Source: Dickeya lacustris (GTDB lineage Bacteria; Pseudomonadota; Gammaproteobacteria; Enterobacterales; Enterobacteriaceae). Taken from it: a stretch of 64,000 nucleotides of DNA. How positions within the stretch are numbered: the first letter of the stretch is position 1; the number at the start of each line of letters is the position of its first letter. Both the position numbers and the translations under genes were made by a program. Shown one piece after another: positions 34,792 to 43,160 of the stretch. The stretch is taken from NCBI RefSeq assembly GCF_029635795.1, contig NZ_CP114280.1, positions 868,001-932,000 of the forward strand, written 5' to 3'. The notes beneath the pieces are model-generated. The model saw only the letters and a program-made list of their open reading frames with translations, was not told where the DNA came from and searched no databases.

Positions 34792-34972
34792 GTTTAACCT
34801 TTGTCCCGAGCCATTGCCCGGTGCTGATGCTTATTGTGTCTAAAGCTTCACTGGCCGAGTGATCATCAGGCCGTGAAGAAAATAAAATGACGTGATTTTA
34901 TGCAAACGAAACCGAATATAAACCAGCGACACGGAGAAAGAAACCCCGGCGCTGGCGCTGAGAAATGGAAAA

Positions 34973-35980
34973 TCAGATGTATGTAACAATATCCTTTATC
35001 AGGCGAGGGCCGTGATAAATAAAGCCGCTGTATACCTGAACAAGCGTTGCGCCTGCCGCCAGTTTTTCCCGCGCGGCCACCAGCGAATCAATCCCGCCGA
35101 CGCCAATAATCGGCAAACGCCCGTTTAATTCCTGAGATAAGCGGCGAATCACCTCGGTACTGCGCGATTGCAGCGGTCGTCCGCTTAATCCACCGGTTTG
35201 CCCGCAATGATTCAGGCCCTGAATCAGTTGCCTGTCGAGCGTGGTATTGGTGGCTATCACACCGTCAATCTGATGGCGCACCAGGCTGTCGGCAATTTGC
35301 ACCAACTCCTCTTCGGATAAATCCGGCGCAATTTTTACCGCCACCGGCACATATTTCTGATGGCGGGCATGCAGTTCGGCCTGTTTATTTTTTATCGCCT
35401 GCAACAAATCATCCAGCGCGTCGCCATATTGCAACGTGCGCAGGCCCGGCGTATTCGGCGAGGAGATGTTAATGGCAATATAACCGGAGTGGGCGTAAAC
35501 CTTATCCATACAGATAAGGTAATCCTCTTTACCCTGCTCAACCGGCGTATCTTTATTCTTGCCGATATTAATGCCGAGCACGCCGCCAAAACGGGCGCGT
35601 TTCACATTCTCAACCAGGTTGTCTACCCCACGGTTATTAAAGCCCATGCGGTTAATCAACCCTTGCGCTTCCACCACCCGGAACAGCCGGGGTTTGTCAT
35701 TGCCCGCCTGCGCACGCGGCGTCACGGTGCCTATCTCAAGGAAACCAAAGCCCATGGCCCCCAAGGCGTCAATACACTCGCCATCCTTATCAAGACCTGC
35801 CGCCAGCCCGAGCGGGTTGCGAAACGACAGCCCCATACAGGTGACAGGCTTGGTCGGCACCGCTTGGCGCACCAGCCATTCAAGGGGGGTATGGGTAATA
35901 CGACGCAGTTGATGCACGGTAAATTCGTGCGCCTGTTCGGGGTCGAGCTGGAATAATGCTTTACGAATGAGGGGATACAT
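34973..35980 (-). CDS. pyrD: Dihydroorotate dehydrogenase (quinone), class 2
   Basis: A 335-residue FMN enzyme (E. coli 336) of pyrimidine synthesis, bound to the inner membrane by its N-terminal helical domain ([20 protein letters not shown]), oxidising dihydroorotate with quinone. The barrel contains [67 protein letters not shown] [13 protein letters not shown] with the catalytic Ser, and GVGGIDS. The leader is structured and probably nucleotide-controlled (see the adjacent entry). Confidence 0.97.
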   Translation of the reverse strand: MYPLIRKALFQLDPEQAHEFTVHQLRRITHTPLEWLVRQAVPTKPVTCMGLSFRNPLGLAAGLDKDGECIDALGAMGFGFLEIGTVTPRAQAGNDKPRLFRVVEAQGLINRMGFNNRGVDNLVENVKRARFGGVLGINIGKNKDTPVEQGKEDYLICMDKVYAHSGYIAINISSPNTPGLRTLQYGDALDDLLQAIKNKQAELHARHQKYVPVAVKIAPDLSEEELVQIADSLVRHQIDGVIATNTTLDRQLIQGLNHCGQTGGLSGRPLQSRSTEVIRRLSQELNGRLPIIGVGGIDSLVAAREKLAAGATLVQVYSGFIYHGPRLIKDIVTYI

Positions 35981-35995
35981 GACTTCTCCTGGAGT

Positions 35996-36023
35996 CCCGG
36001 TAGCAAACCGGGGGCGTATTATC
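35996..36023 (-). promoter_or_regulatory. pyrD promoter and regulatory leader hairpin
   Basis: On the minus strand GATAAT (complement of 36018-36023) serves as -10, followed by a C-run at the probable start site and a hairpin CCCGGT-TTGCT-ACCGGG (complement of 35996-36012) just upstream of AGGAG. In E. coli pyrD, start-site switching within a C/G run makes or omits a similar hairpin according to CTP/GTP levels; the same logic is likely here. Confidence 0.6.
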
Positions 36024-36074
36024 GTCTATCGGCCCATGAAAGGGAATTGACCTTGGCCAAAAAACGGCGCATCT

Positions 36075-36090
36075 GCGCAATCGTTTTCTT
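36075..36090 (-). promoter_or_regulatory. PurR operator candidate upstream of pyrD
   Basis: GCGCAATCGTTTTCTT matches the PurR consensus (ACGCAAACGTTTTCGT type) at 13 of 16 positions. It lies about 55 bp upstream of the pyrD -10. PurR control of pyrD is known in E. coli. Confidence 0.5.
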
Positions 36091-36240
36091 TTCTTTCGTC
36101 CAGCCCTGCCGCTTTTTTATTCGTTTTTTCGCTTTCCATTCCACAATAAATCATTTTTCGAATCGGTATCGGCTCTGCCAGACTGCAAAAACTGTTATCA
36201 AATCGTGATTATTGCTAATTTTTAGTTATAAGGAGTCACT

Positions 36241-36813
36241 ATGCGTGTCATAACGCTGGCCGGTAGCCCGCGCTACCCTTCTCGCTCTACCGCTTTATTG
36301 CATCACGCCGGTAAGTGGCTGGAAGCGCAAGGTGTGGACGTGCTGCCCTGGCACCTGCACAACTTCGCGCCCGATGACCTGCTCAACGCCCGCTTTGACA
36401 GCCCTTCGCTGCAAACGCTCAATAGCCAACTGGCCGAGGCCGACGGCGTATTGATAGCAACGCCCATTTATAAAGCCTCGTTTTCCGGCGGCCTGAAAGC
36501 GCTGCTCGACTTACTGCCCGAGCGGGCCTTCGAGAACAAAGTGGTGTTGCCACTGGCAAGCGCAGGCTCGATAGCCCACATGCTGGCGATTGATTACAGC
36601 CTCAAACCGGTACTCAACGCCCTGAAAGCACAGGAAATTCTACAGGGCGTGTTCGCAGAAGACAGCCAGATAAGCCACTACGACCGCACGCCGGATTTTG
36701 CCCCGGCGCTCGAAGCTCGCCTGACAGAAGCGCTACAGCTGTTTTTCCTGGCATTACAGCGCCGCGCGCCAGAGGCGCTACGCCAGCCAGTCCTTGAGCG
36801 ACTCAGTGCCTGA
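36241..36813 (+). CDS. ssuE: NADPH-dependent FMN reductase SsuE
   Basis: A 190-residue flavodoxin-like reductase that supplies FMNH2 to the monooxygenase SsuD. MRVITLAGSPRYPSRSTALL carries the FMN-binding GSPR motif, and ATPIYKASFSGGLKALLDLL the flavin-loop signature. AAGGAG lies just upstream. It is the first gene of ssuEADCB; the upstream region is AT-rich and should bind the sulfur regulators Cbl/CysB, but I cannot mark a site. Confidence 0.94.
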   Translation: MRVITLAGSPRYPSRSTALLHHAGKWLEAQGVDVLPWHLHNFAPDDLLNARFDSPSLQTLNSQLAEADGVLIATPIYKASFSGGLKALLDLLPERAFENKVVLPLASAGSIAHMLAIDYSLKPVLNALKAQEILQGVFAEDSQISHYDRTPDFAPALEARLTEALQLFFLALQRRAPEALRQPVLERLSA

Positions 36814-36865
36814 CACCACTACACGACCCCCTGAAACGTTGACCGTTGAAATAAGGAAGCCTGTT

Positions 36866-37837
36866 ATGTTGCACCGCCCGCTGCTTTCTCGCTTGAAACA
36901 TGCAGCCCTGACGTTATTACTGCCGATACTGGCCGGTACCACCTCGCTGGCTCATGCGGCCGACCCCGCCCAGTTACGCGTCGGCTTTCAAAAAGGCTCG
37001 GTCAGTCTGGTGCTGGCGAAAACCCATCAATTGCTGGAAAAGCAGTTCCCCCAGACACAAATCAGTTGGATAGAGTTTCCCGCCGGGCCACAGATGCTCG
37101 AAGCGCTGAATATCGGCAGTATTGATGTTGGCAGTACCGGTGATATTCCACCGCTGTTTGCCCAGGCGGCCGGGGCGGATTTGGTGTACATCGGCGTTGA
37201 GCCAGCCAAGCCCAAAGCGGAAGTGATTCTGGTACGCGATGACAGCCCAATCAAAACCGTCGCTGACCTCAAAGGCCGCAAAGTCGCCTTCCAGAAAGGT
37301 TCCAGCTCGCACAACCTGCTGCTGCGTAACCTGCAAAAAGCCGGGCTGACCTTTGCCGATATTCAGCCTGCTTACCTGACGCCCGCCGATGCGCGCGCCG
37401 CCTTTCAGCAAGGCAATGTCGATGCCTGGACTATCTGGGACCCGTACTACTCAGCGGCACTCTTGCAAGGTGGCGTTCGGGTACTGGCCGATGGCACCGA
37501 CCTGAATTTGACCGGCTCGTTTTATCTGGCCTCACGCGCCTATGCGGAAAAATACGGCCCGTTCCTGCAACAGTTCCTCAATACCCTGACACAAGCGGAT
37601 GCGTTAACCCTCAGCCAGCGCGCGCAAAGCGTCACGCTGCTGGCCAACGCCATGGGCCTGCCCGAAGCGGTCATCAGCGCTTATTTCGACCATCGCCCGA
37701 TTACCGTTATCAAACCGGTGGATGAACGCACGCTGCAAGCGCAACAGCACACCGCCGATCTGTTTTACGACAACCACCTGATCCCAACCCGGCTTGATGT
37801 CGCCAGCCGAATCTGGCGCGCCCCGGTCACACCCTAA
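36866..37837 (+). CDS. ssuA: Aliphatic sulfonate-binding protein SsuA
   Basis: A 323-residue periplasmic solute-binding protein (E. coli 319) with a signal peptide cleaved after SLAHAA. The mature domain begins DPAQLRVGFQKGS and contains GSIDVGSTGDIPPLFAQAAG, GRKVAFQKGSSSHNLLLRNL and VDAWTIWDPYYSAAL. ATG 36866 is preceded by AAGGAAG; the longer frame from 36794 overlaps ssuE and would bury the signal peptide. It delivers alkanesulfonates to SsuBC. Confidence 0.95.
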   Translation: MLHRPLLSRLKHAALTLLLPILAGTTSLAHAADPAQLRVGFQKGSVSLVLAKTHQLLEKQFPQTQISWIEFPAGPQMLEALNIGSIDVGSTGDIPPLFAQAAGADLVYIGVEPAKPKAEVILVRDDSPIKTVADLKGRKVAFQKGSSSHNLLLRNLQKAGLTFADIQPAYLTPADARAAFQQGNVDAWTIWDPYYSAALLQGGVRVLADGTDLNLTGSFYLASRAYAEKYGPFLQQFLNTLTQADALTLSQRAQSVTLLANAMGLPEAVISAYFDHRPITVIKPVDERTLQAQQHTADLFYDNHLIPTRLDVASRIWRAPVTP

Positions 37838-37873
37838 TATCCAGTTTGAGAGAAGAGAACGGAGACGCTCACA

Positions 37874-39022
37874 ATGAGTCTGAATATTTTCTGGTTCCTG
37901 CCCACCCACGGCGACGGCCACTATTTTGGTAAAGGCGAAAACGCCCGGCCGGTCGATCACAGCTATCTGCAACAAATTGCCCAAGCGGCTGACCGTCTGG
38001 GCTTTGGCGGCGTACTGATCCCAACCGGGCGCTCTTGCGAGGATTCGTGGCTGGTCGCCGCTTCCCTGATCCCGGTAACGCAGCGGCTGCGCTTTTTGGT
38101 TGCGCTACGCCCCGGCATCATTTCGCCTACGCTTGCCGCACGTCAGGCCGCCACGCTGGACAGACTCTCCAATGGCCGGGCATTGTTCAACCTGGTCACC
38201 GGCGGCGACCCGGACGAGCTGGCAGCCGAGGGGCTGTTTCTCGATCACGAACAGCGCTATGAAGCCTCTGCCGAATTCACCCGTATCTGGCGCGGAGTGC
38301 TGAAAGGCGAAACCGTTGACTATGATGGCAAGCATATTCAGGTCAAAGGGGCGAAACTGCACTACCCGCCGGTACAACAGCCGCACCCGCCGCTCTATTT
38401 CGGCGGCTCCTCAGATGCCGCGCTGGATTTAGCCGCCGAGCAGGTTGACCTCTACCTCACCTGGGGCGAACCGCCTGCACAAGTGAAAGAAAAGCTCGAC
38501 CAGGTGCGCGCCAGAGCCGCCGCGCAGGGGCGACAAGTCCGCTTCGGTATTCGTCTGCACGTTATCGTGCGCGAAACCGCCGAAGAAGCGTGGCAGGCCG
38601 CCAACCGGCTCATCTCCAAACTGGATGACGAGACCATCGCCGAAGCGCAGGCATCGCTAAAACGCTTTGACTCGGTAGGCCAGCAACGCATGGTGGCGCT
38701 GCATGGCGGCAAACGCGACAAGCTCGAAATCAGCCCCAACCTGTGGGCCGGTATCGGGCTGGTGCGTGGCGGCGCGGGCACGGCGCTGGTGGGCGACCCG
38801 CAAACCGTGGCGCAACGCATTGAGGAATACGCCAGTCTGGGGATTGATACCTTTGTGTTATCAGGCTACCCGCATCTGGAAGAGGCCTACAAGGTGGGCG
38901 AGCTGCTGTTCCCGCATCTGGATGTGGCGGTGCCCGAGGTGCCGCAGCCGCAGCCACTGCGCTCGCAAGGCGAAATCGTCGGCAATGAATTCGTGCCGCT
39001 GTTAAAAGCCGCCCAGAGCTAA
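37874..39022 (+). CDS. ssuD: FMNH2-dependent alkanesulfonate monooxygenase SsuD
   Basis: A 382-residue bacterial-luciferase-family enzyme (E. coli 381) that cleaves C1-substituted alkanesulfonates to aldehyde and sulfite using FMNH2 from Ssu[40 protein letters not shown] (with Cys54), [36 protein letters not shown] and [15 protein letters not shown] are typical. Third gene of the operon, closely spaced. Confidence 0.97.
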   Translation: MSLNIFWFLPTHGDGHYFGKGENARPVDHSYLQQIAQAADRLGFGGVLIPTGRSCEDSWLVAASLIPVTQRLRFLVALRPGIISPTLAARQAATLDRLSNGRALFNLVTGGDPDELAAEGLFLDHEQRYEASAEFTRIWRGVLKGETVDYDGKHIQVKGAKLHYPPVQQPHPPLYFGGSSDAALDLAAEQVDLYLTWGEPPAQVKEKLDQVRARAAAQGRQVRFGIRLHVIVRETAEEAWQAANRLISKLDDETIAEAQASLKRFDSVGQQRMVALHGGKRDKLEISPNLWAGIGLVRGGAGTALVGDPQTVAQRIEEYASLGIDTFVLSGYPHLEEAYKVGELLFPHLDVAVPEVPQPQPLRSQGEIVGNEFVPLLKAAQS

Positions 39023-39033
39023 GGAGCCTGCCG

Positions 39034-39825
39034 ATGCGCCGGATTGTACACCTCGCGACCGGGCGGCTTACGCCCTGGCTCCTGCCGCTGTTACTGGTCG
39101 CCGTCTGGCAACTGGCCGCCAGCGCAGGCTGGCTCTCCAGCCGCATCCTGCCGTCACCGCAGGCCATCGCCGTCACCTTCTGGCGGCTGACGCGCAGCGG
39201 TGAGCTGTGGCAACACCTCAGCATCAGCACCTGGCGGGCGCTGACCGGGTTTGCCATCGGCGGTGCGCTGGGACTGGCGCTCGGCTTTATCACCGGGTTA
39301 TCGCGCACCGGTGAGCGCCTGCTGGACACCTCAATGCAGATGCTGCGCAATGTGCCGCATCTGGCGCTGATCCCGCTGGTGATTTTGTGGTTCGGCATTG
39401 ATGAAAGCGCCAAGATTTTTCTGGTCGCACTCGGCACGCTATTTCCCGTTTACCTCAACACCTATCACGGGATTCGCAATATCGACAGCGGCCTGCTGGA
39501 GATGGCGCGCAGCTACGGTTTATCAGGCTTTCGGCTGTTTTATGAAGTGGTGTTACCGGGGGCGCTGCCATCGATTATGGTCGGCGTGCGTTTTTCGCTG
39601 GGTTTGATGTGGCTGACGCTGATTGTCGCAGAAACCATCTCCGCCAGTTCCGGCATCGGTTATCTGGCCATGAACGCGCGCGAATTTCTGCAAACCGATG
39701 TCGTCGTGGTGGCGATTATTCTCTATGCCTTGCTGGGCAAACTGGCTGACGTCATTGCCCTGACGCTGGAGCGGGTGTGGCTACGCTGGCACCCAAGCTG
39801 GCAATTAACGGAGGAAACCGTATGA
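39034..39825 (+). CDS. ssuC: Aliphatic sulfonate ABC permease SsuC
   Basis: A 263-residue inner-membrane permease, the same length as E. coli SsuC, with about six membrane segments ([19 protein letters not shown] at the N-terminus). The EAA loop [20 protein letters not shown] contacts the ATPase. AAGGAG precedes the start, and the stop overlaps the ssuB start (ATGA). Confidence 0.95.
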   Translation: MRRIVHLATGRLTPWLLPLLLVAVWQLAASAGWLSSRILPSPQAIAVTFWRLTRSGELWQHLSISTWRALTGFAIGGALGLALGFITGLSRTGERLLDTSMQMLRNVPHLALIPLVILWFGIDESAKIFLVALGTLFPVYLNTYHGIRNIDSGLLEMARSYGLSGFRLFYEVVLPGALPSIMVGVRFSLGLMWLTLIVAETISASSGIGYLAMNAREFLQTDVVVVAIILYALLGKLADVIALTLERVWLRWHPSWQLTEETV

Positions 39826-40610
39826 CCCTGTCCCTGGACGTACCGGCACGCCTTAACGCTGGCACACCGGTGTTGATTGACGGCGTGAGCAAACGCTATG
39901 GCGCACGCACCATCCTCAACGACATTCACCTGCACATCCCAGCCGGGCAGTTTATTGCCGTGGTCGGGCGCAGCGGTTGCGGCAAAAGCACCCTGTTGCG
40001 CCTGCTGGCCGGTCTGGAGTCGGCAAGCGCCGGTGCGCTGCTGGCGGGCAGCGCGCCGTTACAGCAGGCGCGTGACGACATTCGGCTAATGTTTCAGGAA
40101 GCGCGCTTATTACCCTGGAAACGGGTGCTGGATAACGTCGGCCTCGGGTTACGCGGCGACTGGCGCACCGCCGCGCATCAGGCGCTGGACGCCGTCGGGC
40201 TGGCATCACGCGCGGCCGACTGGCCTGCGGCGCTCTCCGGCGGGCAAAAACAGCGGGTGGCGCTGGCACGTGCATTGATCCATCGCCCCGGCTTGCTGCT
40301 ACTCGATGAGCCGCTGGGCGCGCTGGATGCGCTGACCCGCATTGAGATGCAGGGGCTCATTGAATCACTCTGGCTACAGCACGGTTTTACCGTATTACTG
40401 GTCACGCACGACGTCAGCGAAGCCGTCGCCCTCGCTGACCGGGTGATTCTGATTGAAGAAGGCCGCATCGGGCTTGATGTCACGATTGACCTGCCGCGCC
40501 CGCGCCGCCGTGGTTCCGCCCGGCTGGCAGAGCTGGAAGCACAGGTGCTGGAGCGGATACTGACGCCGGTGGCTCGCGCGACACAGCCCGCACCTCAGCG
40601 CGTTGGTTGA
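39822..40610 (+). CDS. ssuB: Aliphatic sulfonate ABC ATPase SsuB
   Basis: A 262-residue ATPase: Walker [18 protein letters not shown]-loop [19 protein letters not shown], signature [16 protein letters not shown], Walker [13 protein letters not shown] and the switch His in [15 protein letters not shown] 39822 has GGAGG upstream and overlaps the ssuC stop; the longer frame from 39777 lies inside ssuC. Last gene of the operon, followed by a terminator. Confidence 0.95.
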   Translation: MTLSLDVPARLNAGTPVLIDGVSKRYGARTILNDIHLHIPAGQFIAVVGRSGCGKSTLLRLLAGLESASAGALLAGSAPLQQARDDIRLMFQEARLLPWKRVLDNVGLGLRGDWRTAAHQALDAVGLASRAADWPAALSGGQKQRVALARALIHRPGLLLLDEPLGALDALTRIEMQGLIESLWLQHGFTVLLVTHDVSEAVALADRVILIEEGRIGLDVTIDLPRPRRRGSARLAELEAQVLERILTPVARATQPAPQRVG

Positions 40611-40640
40611 TGAGATGGTTGATGAGATATTCACCACCAA

Positions 40641-40673
40641 GGGGGCGACAGTGTTTCACTGCCCCCTGTTCTT
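40641..40673 (+). terminator. ssu operon terminator
   Basis: GGGGGC (40641-40646) pairs with GCCCCC (40661-40666) with an inner stem CAGTG/CACTG; a T-rich tail (TGTTCTTCTTT) follows on the plus strand. It also separates ssuB from the convergent rdrB. Confidence 0.75.
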
Positions 40674-40675
40674 CT

Positions 40676-43129
40676 TTAAAGCGGATAATCGAAACGGTAA
40701 ATACGTCCGTTCTCATTTAACGCCGCCACCTGCGCCAGTGCATCCTGCTCGCTGTAGCCAAATTCGTTCATCAGCACGGTAAACAGATGATAAAACTCCC
40801 CTTTCATATCGGTGACAAAAATCCCCTGATCGTCAGATCCTAATGCCACCGACATAGGATGATCGCCTGCAACATAACGCTCGGGAAGATGCATCCAGCG
40901 GAATACATGGTGCTGGGTAATATCCTCGTAATAACTGATCCTGACATTGCTGGTCGGCAGCGTTTCAATCACTATGTGTTTTTCACGCACCCGCTTTTGC
41001 ACGTATTGCTGTGCAGCAAGCAGAGTACTGTCAGGCAGAAAATCGGTGTCGAACTCGGCGGAGGCTTCATACCGCGTGATCACGTCTGCATCAAACCAGC
41101 GCTGTTTCAGCAATATCAACGCCTCTTTGCCATAGCGTTTTGCAAACTCACCGACCCGCTCGAACTCTTCTCCCAGCCAGCCCACCGGCCTGTCCGTCTT
41201 ATCTTGCAGATAATTTCGCACCTGTATGGGGTCAAGCCCGCGACCGTCAAAAAAGATCTGTAACACGACGATGGAAGGGTGCTGTGCAAAAATCCGGTAC
41301 GCCAGCATCGCAATTTCGCTATCCAGCCGTACCAGCGATAAATCGCTGCCCTCTCGCTGCTCCAGTAACAACTTGCGTACAAACAGCAGGTTTTCCAGCC
41401 ATTCGCCTTGCTTAATGAACAACGTCTCCGGCATTTTCGTACGCCAAAACGTCGGCATAATACCAATCGCCGTAGCGTGACCGATGCGATCGCCATTCGA
41501 TAACTCCAGCAGCGTCAGGCTGTCATAGACGGCGCGAATGCCACTGATCAGATGTTCAAAATCCTCCCCGGCGTGGTAGGTGAAATGGGCGATACCCTGA
41601 CGGCGTGCCTGACGAAAAAGCACGGCGAACACTTCCGGTGGAGCCTCGCGCTCATTGGCGGCGGCATCAAACCCGGTAAGCAGCGAGCGCAACGCCGGAA
41701 ACGCCTCCAACACCTGAAATAATGCATGAGCACGCATCAACACATCTTCACGTAGTGCGCTGAAATGGGAAGAGCCATCACGATAATCCCAGTGACGTTT
41801 GATGAAATGCACCACCAGCCGTAGCGCCGGACGTGTCGCGCCAAGACAGGCTTGTGCCAGCGCATTTAACTCCGGTGGCTTATCAAGCGATGACGCACTC
41901 GGGTTCTGGTAGTCCCAAAACCCGTCAAGGATACGCGTGATCAGTTGCTTATTCTTATCGGACGTGTCTTTCGGCGCAAAACGCCCTTCAATCGTCGCCA
42001 TCATCGATGTGCCCGATGCCCGCTCACCATGTAACTGATAAAAACGGGCAGCATAGCGTTCTTCTATCGGCTCACGTGGACCTAACTCGGTAAATTTCTG
42101 GAACTGATCAAAACCTATCTGATCGGTGCGCTGCACCAGCAAACGCTGAAACAGGTTCATGCATAGCAAATACAGCCAATAGCAGGCATCTTCCGTCGCC
42201 GACGGATGAGCGCGCAACGCATGTAACACCCGGATATGAAAATGCAGCTCGCACAGGCCCTGATACTGTTGTGGCTGGGCATATGCCGCCTGTTCCCAGG
42301 CAAAAAAGCCCGCGTCGGGAGCGACAATATCGTCACAGCGCAGCAAGTCAGCAAAGTGCTGTTTTGCCGGTTTACCCTCACACGCCGGGTGATACCGACC
42401 TTCGGCCCAGCGTAGTAGCCACTCGCGGCAATAACGCGCGATATGCAGCATACGGCTCACTTTAATCGGGGTATCCAGCGAGTGAGCTACGGCATAAAAG
42501 CGCCGCAATCGGGTAGGGTCATCCTTACGGCTTTTCTCCATTTCATTAATCAGCGCATCGGGATGCAGCAGGCTGTGATGCCACATCAGTTCCACAAAGG
42601 TGGTGCCGTTAAGGTGCATATGCGCTTCATGCAACCCTTCGTGTTGCAGATAATCCTCAACGCGTGGATGCCAGGGCGACACAATTGGCCGGTAACCCAA
42701 CGTCTGCTTCAGCCGAGCCAGCAATTCAAACAACGGTGGGCACGTCTTGCCGCACCACATCTGCTCCAGTTGATAAGCGATAACCGGGAAACCAGATTGA
42801 TTCGCCACCCAGTTTTGCCACTCGCCAAAGCGCGACTGGCGCACCGCCAGCCGACGCTGGTCTTCGTCCAGATGGTAGCGAGCCGCCTGCCCAAGCAACG
42901 CCCTGCACCACCCTTTGGCTTCACGCTGACGTGACAGCAAGTGATCCCAGTGGCGCTCAAACATCGGGTCGGTATGGGTAAACTGACGCTGATACCAACT
43001 GTTATAGGTCACGGCTTCGATGTCTTTTTCCGGCAAAGTCGAGCGCTCACCCGACAGCAACAACGGCAGTTGCGTCAGCAAAAGCTCATACAACCGGGGC
43101 TCCGCAAGAAGGTATTGGTTGAGAAACAT
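40676..43129 (-). CDS. rdrB: RADAR adenosine deaminase RdrB
   Basis: An 817-residue protein with a divergent adenosine/AMP deaminase barrel inside a much longer chain. Metal-site motifs in family order: HEAHMHLNGT (His170, His172), YHAGEDFEHL (His519, Glu522), GDRIGHATAIG (His551) and LGSDDQGIF (Asp766, Asp767). Ordinary adenosine deaminases are about 330-350 residues; the long N-terminal region and insertion match RdrB of RADAR. There it assembles into a large cage and deaminates adenosine (reported as A-to-I RNA editing and ATP/dATP-to-ITP conversion) during phage infection. It follows rdrA by 31 bp on the same transcript. Base composition resembles the host. The start is preceded by a weak AAGG. 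Purine catabolism is unlikely given the partner. Confidence 0.9.
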   Translation of the reverse strand: MFLNQYLLAEPRLYELLLTQLPLLLSGERSTLPEKDIEAVTYNSWYQRQFTHTDPMFERHWDHLLSRQREAKGWCRALLGQAARYHLDEDQRRLAVRQSRFGEWQNWVANQSGFPVIAYQLEQMWCGKTCPPLFELLARLKQTLGYRPIVSPWHPRVEDYLQHEGLHEAHMHLNGTTFVELMWHHSLLHPDALINEMEKSRKDDPTRLRRFYAVAHSLDTPIKVSRMLHIARYCREWLLRWAEGRYHPACEGKPAKQHFADLLRCDDIVAPDAGFFAWEQAAYAQPQQYQGLCELHFHIRVLHALRAHPSATEDACYWLYLLCMNLFQRLLVQRTDQIGFDQFQKFTELGPREPIEERYAARFYQLHGERASGTSMMATIEGRFAPKDTSDKNKQLITRILDGFWDYQNPSASSLDKPPELNALAQACLGATRPALRLVVHFIKRHWDYRDGSSHFSALREDVLMRAHALFQVLEAFPALRSLLTGFDAAANEREAPPEVFAVLFRQARRQGIAHFTYHAGEDFEHLISGIRAVYDSLTLLELSNGDRIGHATAIGIMPTFWRTKMPETLFIKQGEWLENLLFVRKLLLEQREGSDLSLVRLDSEIAMLAYRIFAQHPSIVVLQIFFDGRGLDPIQVRNYLQDKTDRPVGWLGEEFERVGEFAKRYGKEALILLKQRWFDADVITRYEASAEFDTDFLPDSTLLAAQQYVQKRVREKHIVIETLPTSNVRISYYEDITQHHVFRWMHLPERYVAGDHPMSVALGSDDQGIFVTDMKGEFYHLFTVLMNEFGYSEQDALAQVAALNENGRIYRFDYPL

Positions 43130-43160
43130 GTTGGGCCTTATTGGTTATCTGGTTGTGGGG

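Noticed and set aside
40676..43129. Housekeeping adenosine or AMP deaminase
   Set aside because: The chain is more than twice the usual length of add-type enzymes and is encoded with a partner ATPase outside any purine pathway context.
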